Assembly (NCBI GenBank): GCA_003541285.1
Contig: DPMS01000333.1
Coordinates: forward strand, 14,824-22,055
Length of the DNA: 7,232 bases
Source: Actinomycetota bacterium
GTDB taxonomy: Bacteria > Actinomycetota > Actinomycetes > Streptosporangiales > Streptosporangiaceae
Direction: 5' to 3'
Shown: piece by piece, positions 1-6,191 of the stretch
Position numbering within the stretch: the stretch's first letter is position 1
How the letters are laid out: each line of letters opens with the position of its first letter
Position numbers and translations under genes: made by a program
The notes under the pieces: generated by a model
What the model was told of the DNA's origin: nothing
Seen by the model: only the letters and a program-made list of their open reading frames with translations
Databases searched by the model: none

Positions 1-88
1 ACCCCAGGCGGAAAACGTCAAAGTCATCGGCTGACGCACGCCAGTGGACGTATCCGAACCAGTCAGGCCGGCCGATGGCCAGCAACAT
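1..88 (-). CDS. Possible partial gene running off the left edge, unknown function
   Basis: Read on the minus strand from an ATG whose first base is at 88, the frame stays open to the window edge for 29 codons. It gives a protein-like peptide containing RPDWFGYVHW and ADDFDVFRLG, rich in aromatic residues and with third positions about three-quarters G or C. The same frame is open further upstream, back to a stop near 251, and still looks protein-like for about 25 residues before the ATG (for example SGEVSQRDPGFISS). I see no ATG, GTG or TTG in that upstream stretch, and the ATG lacks a good ribosome binding site. It could therefore be the N-terminal part of a real gene or the remnant of a 5'-damaged one. 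A competing plus-strand reading, ending PQAENVKVIG then TGA at 32-34, could instead be the tail of an upstream gene. I do not recognise a family. Confidence 0.35.
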   Translation of the reverse strand, partial: MLLAIGRPDWFGYVHWRASADDFDVFRLG

Positions 89-420
89 ACTGCTGATGAA
101 GCCCGGGTCGCGCTGAGATACCTCGCCTGACCGCGCGTTCGGGCCAGCAAACTGTGCCGCCTCTGTGCGCTGGGCTTGGACTTGAGGCCGTGCCCGTAAA
201 CGCGCAGCGCCCTGCCGATGACCGCCGGCGATGGCCTGGCGCCTTTAGCGTCCCACGCAAGGGAGGCGATCAGCGCAAGTCGTCAGAACAACGGACAACC
301 CGCTGCCCAGCGCGCCCAAGCGCCGGTGGTTATCCTGATACAAGGCGTGCATATGTGGCGGAGCACCGGATAGGCCTTCTTGGGGGACGGTACAACAGCA
401 GTTGCCGGGGGTGACGTCTT
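89..420. other. About 330 bp without a convincing gene, upstream of the flippase operon
   Basis: Frames here on both strands give Arg/Pro/Ser-rich low-complexity peptides typical of shadow ORFs, apart from the minus-strand continuation described for 1-88. The stretch should hold the promoter of the operon that begins at 421. I find only weak -10-like hexamers (TATCCT at 331-336 and TACAAC at 391-396), neither with a good -35 at normal spacing, so I do not call a promoter. The clearest signal is the purine-rich Shine-Dalgarno-like GGGGGTGA at 407-414, just before the TTG start. No tRNA, strong hairpin or tandem repeat is evident. Confidence 0.5.
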
Positions 421-1827
421 TTGCCTGGCATGGTGTCGTCTGGATCTGGGTCACGCGACGATGGTGTGGCAGTGCGGATCTGGCGGGGCCTTGTACGTCC
501 CCTCGCTGGCATTCTCGGCGATCCCATGCTGCGTAGCGGCCATGCACTGATCTTCAGTGCCGCGGTGACCCAGGGGATCGGGATCATCTACTGGATCGCT
601 GCGGCGCGCATCTACCCGGCCACTGTGGTGGGCCGCAACTCGGCCGCCATCTCGATCACCATGTTCCTGGCCGGCGTGGCGGAATTGAACCTGATGAGCA
701 CCCTGGTCCGGTTCCTGCCGACTAGCGGGCGCCGGACCAAGAGCTTCATCCTCACCGTTTACGGGGCCAGTGCGGTGCTCGCCGGCCTGACCGGGCTGGT
801 GTTCTTCCTGCTCATTCCACGCGTGGAACCACAGCTCGAATTTCTGCGGTCCAGCCCCCTCCTGGCTGCCTGGTTCGTCGTGTCGATCATTACGGGCGCC
901 ATCTTCGTGCTGCAGGACAGCGCGCTGACCGGAGTACGGGCGGCAACCTTCGTGCCAGTGGAGAACACCGCCTTCTCGCTGGTCAAGCTGGGCTTGATGA
1001 TCCCGGTGGTGAGGTTCCTGCCCGCCGCCGGCATTTACGTGTCCTGGACCGCTGCCTTTGCGCTCTCGGTCATCCCGACCAATGTCTACCTTTTCGGCCG
1101 GGCCGTTCCCCGGCATCTGCGGCGGCAGCCGGCGGACGGCGAACTGCCGCCCTTACGGCAGATCCGGGCCTACGTGGTGCCCGACTCCCTGGCCGGCCTG
1201 TTCATGCTGGCCTCCACCGCGTTGCTGCCGCTCCTGATCATCGACCGGCTCGGTCCGGCCGCGGCCGGCCATTACGCCCTGGCCTGGATCATCGGCTACT
1301 CGCTCTACCTGGTCAGCCTGAACATGGGCTCGTCCCTGGTGGTCGAGACGGCGGCGGACCAGTCCGTGCTGCGCGAGCACTGCCTGCGTTCCATCACCCA
1401 CCAGGCCAAGCTGCTGGTGCCGGTGGTAGCGGTGGTCATCGCGGCTGCCCCGTACATCCTGCTGGTGTTCGGCCGCGGGTATGCGGCTGCCGACGCGACC
1501 GCGCTCCGGCTGCTTGCGCTGGCGGCGTTTCCCGCACTGATCACCAACACGGCCATCAGCGTTACCCGGTCTCAGCGGCGGATGCGCATGGTCGTCGGCA
1601 TCCAGGTCGCCATCTGCGCTCTCGTGTGGGGGCTCAGCGATCTGCTCATGGGCCCGCTGGGGATCACCGGGCTCGGCGCAGCGTGGCTCGCCGCCCAGAC
1701 GGTGACGGCGGCAGCACTCATCATCTGGCACCGGCTGTGGCTCCCCGCCCGAAAACCGGCGGCCGACCCCGCCCGCGGCCAGCAACCGGACACGAACCCG
1801 GCAACAACGGGGGAGGCGGGGGAATGA
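421..1827 (+). CDS. Polysaccharide flippase-like integral membrane protein (MOP/MviN-Wzx type)
   Basis: This 468-aa protein is very hydrophobic, with about 12 membrane segments: roughly residues 42-62, 75-97, 108-132, 147-166, 182-200, 204-224, 252-275, 284-304, 331-350, 360-380, 389-408 and 415-435. A short polar N-terminus precedes them, and a Pro/Ala-rich cytoplasmic-like tail follows from about 440. Length, segment count, the early QGIGIIYWIAAARIYP region and the two-bundle layout with a basic loop near 230 fit the polysaccharide-exporter branch of the MOP superfamily. Members flip lipid-linked sugars or related glycans across the cytoplasmic membrane. I start it at TTG 421, placed 9 nt after GGGGG (407-411); ATG 430 and GTG 433 are in frame but lie farther from that site. 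Its TGA overlaps the next gene's ATG by 4 nt (ATGA), so translation is probably coupled. The substrate cannot be read from the sequence. Family call is good at superfamily level only. Confidence 0.82.
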   Translation: MPGMVSSGSGSRDDGVAVRIWRGLVRPLAGILGDPMLRSGHALIFSAAVTQGIGIIYWIAAARIYPATVVGRNSAAISITMFLAGVAELNLMSTLVRFLPTSGRRTKSFILTVYGASAVLAGLTGLVFFLLIPRVEPQLEFLRSSPLLAAWFVVSIITGAIFVLQDSALTGVRAATFVPVENTAFSLVKLGLMIPVVRFLPAAGIYVSWTAAFALSVIPTNVYLFGRAVPRHLRRQPADGELPPLRQIRAYVVPDSLAGLFMLASTALLPLLIIDRLGPAAAGHYALAWIIGYSLYLVSLNMGSSLVVETAADQSVLREHCLRSITHQAKLLVPVVAVVIAAAPYILLVFGRGYAAADATALRLLALAAFPALITNTAISVTRSQRRMRMVVGIQVAICALVWGLSDLLMGPLGITGLGAAWLAAQTVTAAALIIWHRLWLPARKPAADPARGQQPDTNPATTGEAGE

Positions 1828-3005
1828 AAGCTCGCAGGCATGACCGGCTGGGCGCCACTGCGCCGCCGGCTGAGCCGCCACGGCAACGGGACCTGCGATG
1901 GCAGGGCCGGACGGTACGGGTCACCACTCCGGTCCCCGCCGGCGTGTGGGCCACCGTGGCGGCGGCCGATCCGGCGACCATGGCGTTCCAGACGCCAGCC
2001 TGGCGGGACTGCGTCTGTTCCGGCAGCGGCTGGCATGATGCCAGCCGCCTGTACGAGACGCCGGACGGGCGCCAGTTGGTGCTGATGATGGCCCGCCGGC
2101 CGGGCCTGCCCGCCGGCCTCGCGGTGGAGGCATCCTGGCCCCCCGGGTGGGGAACCGGTGGCCTGCTGGCGCCGGGCGGGGTACGCCCGGACGAGGTCGC
2201 CCTGGTGAGCACCGACCTGGCCCGAGGGCGGGCCATCAGCGCGAGCGTGCGCCCGGGTTTCCGGGCAGCCCCGGCTTGGCGTGCAGCGTCCGGCGCCGCG
2301 TTCGTCATCCCGCGTGCGGTCCACGTCGCGCATTTCGGCGGCCCCTTCACCGACTTCTGGGAGCAGTCGGTGACGCCGCGGGGCCGGGCCAACATCAAGG
2401 CAGCGCGGCGCAAGCTGGACAGCGCCGGCATCACCATCACCGATGGCAACTCCCCGGCGCTGCTGGAGGCGTTCTACCGCGTGTACCTGCGGTGGATTGA
2501 CCGGCGGGCTGCCCAGCGCGGCGTCCCGGCGGCCGTCGCCCGCTGGCAGGCCCGGCGGGCGGAACCATTCAGCAAGTTCACCGCCGTGGCCAGCAGGCTG
2601 GGGGAGGACTGCCGGATCTGGGTGGCGTGGTGGGATGGCCGGCCCGTCGGCGCGACCATCTCGCTGTACGCCGGCGAGACAGCTATCGGCTGGCGCTGCT
2701 TCGCCGACAGATCCGTGTCGGCCCGGTTCCGGCTGTCCGAGATCCTGATGACCGAGAGCCTCAAGCATGCCTGTGACTCCGGCTGCCGGTACCTCGAAAT
2801 GGGGGAATCAGTCGGGAAGGCGAGCCTGGCCAACATCAAGGAACGCATCGGCGGGCAAGAGCACACCTTTGCTGAATACTGCTTCGACCGGCTGCCGCTC
2901 TCGCGGGGCCGGATCGCGTTCCAGCGGGCCCGCGGCCGGGCCGAGGACTGGATCCTCAGCCGCCGGCCGCCGGCCGACGCCGCACGCACAGGGGAGACAG
3001 CGTGA
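1824..3005 (+). CDS. CelD/FemAB-like GNAT-fold transferase, first of a tandem pair
   Basis: The 393-aa product has an N-terminal subdomain (about 36-170) and a C-terminal GNAT-like domain of the Acetyltransf_6 (CelD/BcsL, FemAB-like) type. The signature pieces are a basic RANIKAARRKLDSAG helix at 188-202, the VAWWDGRPVGATISLY strand pair at 267-282, the helix and strand around GCRYLEMGES at 320-329, and ANIKERIGG at 336-344, matching the family's closing FK..fG motif. Such proteins transfer acyl or aminoacyl groups to cell-envelope or exported glycans, or to peptidoglycan precursors. I start it at ATG 1824, because GGGAGGCGGGGGA lies directly upstream and the ATG overlaps the flippase stop. 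A longer open frame reaches back to 1626 but lies inside the flippase gene. There is no signal peptide, so it should act in the cytoplasm before export. Donor and acceptor are unknown. Confidence 0.8.
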   Translation: MKARRHDRLGATAPPAEPPRQRDLRWQGRTVRVTTPVPAGVWATVAAADPATMAFQTPAWRDCVCSGSGWHDASRLYETPDGRQLVLMMARRPGLPAGLAVEASWPPGWGTGGLLAPGGVRPDEVALVSTDLARGRAISASVRPGFRAAPAWRAASGAAFVIPRAVHVAHFGGPFTDFWEQSVTPRGRANIKAARRKLDSAGITITDGNSPALLEAFYRVYLRWIDRRAAQRGVPAAVARWQARRAEPFSKFTAVASRLGEDCRIWVAWWDGRPVGATISLYAGETAIGWRCFADRSVSARFRLSEILMTESLKHACDSGCRYLEMGESVGKASLANIKERIGGQEHTFAEYCFDRLPLSRGRIAFQRARGRAEDWILSRRPPADAARTGETA

Positions 3006-4063
3006 CCTCCGGCAGCGGTACGCCCGCGGTCACCAGCCCCGTTCCCCGGCCAGTCTGGGAGTCCGTGCTGGGCTCCGATCCGGATGCGGTGGTGTCACAG
3101 TCGCTGGCCTGGCGGGACGCCCTGTTTGCCAGCCAGCGGTACCAGGACGTGAGCCTCCTGTACGAGCTCCCTACCGGGGCGCGGGTGATCCTGCCCATGG
3201 CGCGCCGCCGCCACCGGCCGCCCTGGGCTGCCCCGACCGGATCCTGGCCCGGCCCGTGGGGCGTCGGCGGCCCGATCTGCGAGGGCGGCCGGATCAGCGA
3301 GGCGGAAGCGGCGGCGGTGCTGGCCGACGTGGCACAGCGGGGACTGCTGTCGGTTCACATCCAGCTACGGCACGGGGACGATAGCGCCTGGGCACGGGCG
3401 GCCCAGCGCTTCCGGGCCACCCGGCACGGCTGCCATGTCCTCGACCTGGATGGCGGCTTCGGCGAGGTCTGGCAGCACCGGTTCCGCGGCACCGCGCGCA
3501 CGGCCATCCGCAAGGCCGAGCGCTCGGGCCTGGACATCGAGGTGGACCGGTCAGGGCGGCTGCTGCCGGTGTTCAGCGATCTCTACGAGAAGTCCATCCA
3601 GCGCTGGGCAGCCATGCAGCACGAGCCGCTGTGGCTCTCGCGCTGGCGGACGCTCCGGGCAACCCCGGCGGCGATGATGGCAGCGGTCGCCTGGTCGTTC
3701 GGGGATAACTGCGCGGTGTGGCTGGCACGGTCAGCGGGGGTGCCGGTGGCAGGCCTGATCGTGCTCCGGCACGGACCCTACGTGAAGTACTGGCGGGGCG
3801 CGATGAACAAGGAACTCGCCGCCCCTGTCCGCGCAAACGAATACCTGCACCGCCTCGTCATCGAGGATGCGTGCGAGCAGGGGTACCGCTACTACGAGAT
3901 GGGCCACTCGCGGCCCAGTTCCCCGCTTGCCGCGTTCAAGGAGAAGCTGGGGGCCACCCTCCAGGTCAGTCATGCCCTGCAGGCCGAACGGCTGCCGATC
4001 CACGCCGCGGTGGAGATGTCACGGGAGATGGCCAAGCGGATGATCGGCTTCCGGGACGTGTAG
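3002..4063 (+). CDS. CelD/FemAB-like GNAT-fold transferase, second of a tandem pair
   Basis: The 353-aa product is a paralogue of the preceding protein. Residues 13-69 align without gaps to 36-92 of its neighbour, with 25 of 57 identical by my hand count, including PVP..VW, AWRD, LYE.P.G and MARR. The C-terminal domain repeats the family landmarks: RGTARTAIRKAERSGL at 162-177, the CAVWLA...GVPVAGLIVL strands at 237-255, GYRYYEMGHS at 294-303 and AAFKEKLGA at 310-318. It starts at GTG 3002, overlapping the upstream TGA by 4 nt (GTGA), with GGGGAG at 2991-2996 as ribosome binding site. Like its partner it lacks a signal peptide. Divergence in the middle (about 75-160) suggests the two act on different donors or positions, or form a heteromer; both are inference. 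Confidence 0.8.
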   Translation: MTSGSGTPAVTSPVPRPVWESVLGSDPDAVVSQSLAWRDALFASQRYQDVSLLYELPTGARVILPMARRRHRPPWAAPTGSWPGPWGVGGPICEGGRISEAEAAAVLADVAQRGLLSVHIQLRHGDDSAWARAAQRFRATRHGCHVLDLDGGFGEVWQHRFRGTARTAIRKAERSGLDIEVDRSGRLLPVFSDLYEKSIQRWAAMQHEPLWLSRWRTLRATPAAMMAAVAWSFGDNCAVWLARSAGVPVAGLIVLRHGPYVKYWRGAMNKELAAPVRANEYLHRLVIEDACEQGYRYYEMGHSRPSSPLAAFKEKLGATLQVSHALQAERLPIHAAVEMSREMAKRMIGFRDV

Positions 4064-4153
4064 CCAGGGCTGTGCTGCGACTCCAAGCTGGAGGAGCTGG
4101 CCGGGCTGCTGGAGTCGCTCGCCGAAGACCCGCAGGGCTATGACCCACCGTGG

Positions 4154-4174
4154 CCGGGCGCACACGCCGCCGGC
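4154..4174. terminator. Possible GC-rich hairpin between convergent genes
   Basis: In the 127-bp gap between two converging genes, CCGGGCG (4154-4160) can pair with CGC plus CCGG (4165-4173) around a CACA loop with a 2-nt bulge. A short T-bearing stretch (GATATTT) follows on the plus strand. The position suits a shared or plus-strand terminator, but the stem is short and imperfect and there is no real U-tract. Confidence 0.25.
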
Positions 4175-4190
4175 GATATTTCCGGAACGG

Positions 4191-5006
4191 TCAGCCGGGG
4201 TGCTGCCACACCCGTACGTAGCACACCCGCATCGTGGCGGGCACGCGCACCGGGATGCCGTAGGCGTTCGCGGTCGCCAGGTTGAGGATCAGGTACATCG
4301 GCGCTGAGGTGATACCCGACCTGAGCGTTCCCACCACGTGGCCGTCGTAGTAGTAGGTGATGGACCCAGGTTCCCAGTCAGCACCGAAGGTATGCCAGCC
4401 GTTCGCATAATTCCCGGGGTGACAGCCCCCGGGAGCCCGGCCCGGGTAGTCGAAGTGCCAGCAGGCCTCACCGCCGAGTCCCTCGACGACGTCGATCTCA
4501 CCGTCAGCCGGCCAGTTCTGGCCGTCGGCCCAGAACGCGGGCCAGTCGGTGAGCACCCGCCCCTGCCCGGGCAGCCAGAGACGGGCTTCCAGGAGGCCAT
4601 AGGTGAACTGGAACTTCCCATCACTGTTGATCATGCCGCTGACGTAGGGGCGGGTCTTCCCGCCGCAGGCCGTGGGCCGGCCGATAAGGCTCAGCTGGAG
4701 GGTGCCGTCCTGCACCCGCACGTTGCGGGGGTCGTAGCATTCCAGCTCACCCGAGTTCACTGGCGGGGTGATGCCGGGGGCGAGCCACCCCGTGGACCAC
4801 ACCGAACGGTTGAGCGACCGGCCGTTGAACTCGTCGTTCAGGCGCAATCGCCAAGGCCCGGGCGGGTTCCCGGCCGGCTCCGGCGCGGCTGCCGCCGGTA
4901 CGGGCAGGCCAGGCGACGCGGCCGGTGAGGTTGGTCCTGCGACCTGGCATGCCACCAGGCCCAAGATGATCGCTGCCGCTGCGATGACGGCACGAACCCG
5001 TGTCAC
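4191..5006 (-). CDS. GH16-family glucanase-like lipoprotein
   Basis: From GTG 5006 the product is 271 aa. The N-terminus has basic residues, a hydrophobic core and a lipobox LVAC with the acceptor Cys at 20, so it should be a lipid-anchored exported protein. A Pro/Ala-rich linker (about 21-50) leads into a glycoside hydrolase family 16 domain: LNDEFNG near 56-62, WPAFWADG at 155-162, the catalytic EIDVVE at 170-175 (nucleophile E170, D172, acid/base E175), and MYLILNLATA at 237-246. The E.D..E spacing with one extra residue is the laminarinase-type form, so beta-1,3- or mixed-linkage glucan is the most likely substrate, though GH16 also cleaves galactans. GGGGGAT just upstream (5009-5015) supports GTG 5006. 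A longer frame to 5189 adds a 61-residue Arg-rich non-signal stretch and is rejected. The gene converges on the flippase operon, suggesting but not proving that the hydrolase acts on the exported polymer. Confidence 0.88.
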   Translation of the reverse strand: MTRVRAVIAAAAIILGLVACQVAGPTSPAASPGLPVPAAAAPEPAGNPPGPWRLRLNDEFNGRSLNRSVWSTGWLAPGITPPVNSGELECYDPRNVRVQDGTLQLSLIGRPTACGGKTRPYVSGMINSDGKFQFTYGLLEARLWLPGQGRVLTDWPAFWADGQNWPADGEIDVVEGLGGEACWHFDYPGRAPGGCHPGNYANGWHTFGADWEPGSITYYYDGHVVGTLRSGITSAPMYLILNLATANAYGIPVRVPATMRVCYVRVWQHPG

Positions 5007-5029
5007 TGATCCCCCAGTAGCCAACCGTG

Positions 5030-5058
5030 ATCCTATCCGGCCGTGATAAGCGTCGCTA
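5030..5058 (-). promoter_or_regulatory. Possible promoter of the GH16 gene
   Basis: On the minus strand TAGGAT (5035-5030) fits the actinobacterial -10 pattern TAnnnT. A weak -35-like TAGCGA (5058-5053) sits 17 bp upstream. Transcription would begin near 5023, leaving a leader of about 17 nt that includes the ribosome binding site. Two direct copies of ATCACGG (minus strand) at 5047-5041 and 5031-5025 bracket this -10, 16 bp apart. Confidence 0.3.
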
Positions 5059-5161
5059 TCCGTGCCAGCCGAGGGCGGGTCATCTAGGGGGGTGGCCAAC
5101 CAGGGGCCAGCACCGGCCGGCGGCCATGACCGACGGGCGCCGCGCCGACTCCGCGAGCGCT

Positions 5162-5530
5162 CTACTCCTCGCCGGAAAACCGTTCCCACGCCGACTGACG
5201 GGTCATCCCAAGGGCTTCTCCGATCCGCGCCCAGGTCGCTCCCAGCGCACGGGCCCTCTGCACCCAGCCCGCGAGGTGCTGCTCCACCTGTGCGCCGGCG
5301 GCCGCTATCCGCGGCAGGTTCGCCAGCACCTCATCGACGCTGACCGCATGCTCCCAGGCCGCAAGCTGGGGCGCCGGGACGGGCGGGCCATCAATCAGCT
5401 GCGCGCACAGCGCCACGCAGCCATCACAGATGAACACCCCGGGCCCCGCCACCAGCCTCCTCACCTCGGTATTCGGCTTCAGGCAGAACGAGCACGCGGC
5501 GATTACAGGCTGCTCTGTCACAGCAGGCAT
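5162..5530 (-). CDS. Small ClpX-type C4 zinc-finger protein with C-terminal HTH-like segment
   Basis: The 122-aa product opens with a ClpX-like zinc-binding domain: C13, C16, C35 and C38 in a CxxC-x18-CxxC arrangement, the spacing found in ClpX, with the ClpX-like context CSFC, EVRRLVAGPGVFIC and C-x3-C42. It has no AAA+ ATPase. A middle region (about 55-95) appears helical. The end, ATWARIGEALGMTRQSAWERF at 98-118, reads like a helix-turn-helix of the kind often written TW.eIG.aLG.s.qaa..RF. In ClpX this zinc domain dimerises and binds adaptors and substrates; here a DNA-binding or protein-docking regulator is an inference. I start it at ATG 5530, 9 nt after AAGGAG (5545-5540); GTG 5533 and ATG 5539 are in-frame alternatives, the latter touching the ribosome binding site. 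It lies 165 bp downstream of the marR-like gene and has its own promoter. Confidence 0.82.
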   Translation of the reverse strand: MPAVTEQPVIAACSFCLKPNTEVRRLVAGPGVFICDGCVALCAQLIDGPPVPAPQLAAWEHAVSVDEVLANLPRIAAAGAQVEQHLAGWVQRARALGATWARIGEALGMTRQSAWERFSGEE

Positions 5531-5545
5531 CACTACCATCTCCTT

Positions 5546-5582
5546 GTCAGGCTGTGCCTGACACTGTAAGGCGTAGCCTGAC
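5546..5582. promoter_or_regulatory. Operator-like array of three GTCAGGC/GCCTGAC half-sites
   Basis: A perfect 17-bp palindrome, GTCAGGC-TGT-GCCTGAC, spans 5546-5562 at the predicted transcription start. A third copy of the half-site, GCCTGAC at 5576-5582, lies between the -35 and -10. Half-site centres are 10 bp and then 20 bp apart, so all three present on the same face of the helix. This layout is typical of a repressor site. Autoregulation by the downstream HTH protein is the obvious but untested guess. Confidence 0.55.
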
Positions 5583-5591
5583 AAACATCAA
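5563..5591 (-). promoter_or_regulatory. Promoter of the zinc-finger/HTH gene
   Basis: On the minus strand a -35 TTGATG (5591-5586) is separated by exactly 17 bp from a -10 TACAGT (5568-5563), both close to the vegetative sigma consensus. The start of transcription would fall near 5556, giving a leader of about 26 nt that carries AAGGAG before the ATG at 5530. Confidence 0.6.
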
Positions 5592-5695
5592 GATTACCGG
5601 GACACCAACCCCCGTGCTCTGCCACGACAGCGGGGAGCTGGCCCGCCGGCGTCGACGTGGCCTCGCCCTGATCTCCGTTCGAGACCGGCCGGCCA

Positions 5696-6187
5696 TCACC
5701 TGGCCCACGGGGTGTAATGGCGGGGTGGGCCGGGCCATTCCGCACGGCGCTGGACGGCGAGGCCAGCGGGCTGATCGTCCACCAGTGCCCGCAGGTAGGC
5801 GATGACTGCGCCGGTGTCGTGGCCGGCGCCGGCGGTGTCGATGAACTCATACATCTGCTCCTCGATCCCGGCGATCAGGTCTGCCTTCTGCTGGCCATCC
5901 GCGGTGAGGGTCAGCTCCACGTGCCGCCGGTCGCGGCTTGATTCCACGCGCTCGACCAGCCCGGCGGTGACGAGCCGGTCGATGAGGCGGCTGGGGTTGG
6001 TACCGCTTTCGCAGACCAGCAGTTCGCCGAGCCCGGTGAGCGTCAGCGGCTGCTGGTCGGCGAGCAGGCGCAGTACCTCGGCCTGGGAGGGGGTGAGCCC
6101 GAGCGGCCGCAGCGCGCTGGCGAGCTGCCGGTTCCCTCCCCGCTGTGCGGCCAGGATCAGGTAGCGGATCTGTTCGGCGGGCCGCAC
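5696..6187 (-). CDS. MarR-family transcriptional regulator
   Basis: From GTG 6187 the product is 163 aa, a normal MarR length. It has an N-terminal dimerisation helix (about 3-27) and a winged helix-turn-helix: LTPSQAEVLRLLAD at 31-44, the LTLTGLGELL helix near 48-57, a recognition helix around SGTNPSRLIDRLVTAGLVER at 61-80, and a wing with SRDRRHVELTLTADG at 84-98. The DRR wing motif is a MarR hallmark. A long helix about 99-137 completes the dimer interface, and the polar Pro-rich tail (140-163) is unusual. The only cysteine is C59, before the recognition helix. An ATG at 6256 would add 23 Pro/Ala-rich residues inside the upstream gene and lacks a ribosome binding site. GTG 6187 sits 4 nt after the upstream stop with GGGGA at 6202-6198, so I prefer it. 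It probably represses its own operon. Confidence 0.85.
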   Translation of the reverse strand: MRPAEQIRYLILAAQRGGNRQLASALRPLGLTPSQAEVLRLLADQQPLTLTGLGELLVCESGTNPSRLIDRLVTAGLVERVESSRDRRHVELTLTADGQQKADLIAGIEEQMYEFIDTAGAGHDTGAVIAYLRALVDDQPAGLAVQRRAEWPGPPRHYTPWAR

Positions 6188-6191
6188 CGTC

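Noticed and set aside
1626..1823. Upstream extension of the first transferase to 1626
   Set aside because: The added 66 residues are low-complexity Arg/Pro and overlap the flippase C-terminus; ATG 1824 has a strong ribosome binding site and a classic ATGA overlap.
451..1881. Long minus-strand frames (451-1116 and 1153-1881) opposite the flippase
   Set aside because: Their products are rich in His, Arg, Asp and Gln with no hydrophobic core or motif; they mirror codons of a clear 12-TM membrane protein.
1572..2768. 398-codon open frame on the minus strand
   Set aside because: It lies opposite the flippase and first transferase genes, gives an Arg/Pro/Gly/His-rich product with no recognisable domain, and is an expected antisense shadow of GC-rich coding DNA.
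4338..4928. 196-codon plus-strand frame inside the GH16 gene
   Set aside because: It is antisense to a domain with intact catalytic motifs, and its product has no motif.
5007..5189. Upstream extension of the GH16 lipoprotein to 5189
   Set aside because: It would put 61 Arg-rich residues before a proper lipoprotein signal peptide and destroy its export logic.
5162..5530. The zinc-finger gene as a fragment of clpX
   Set aside because: The protein has its own C-terminal module, start, ribosome binding site and promoter, and no trace of Walker A/B sequence follows, so it is a distinct small protein rather than a broken clpX.
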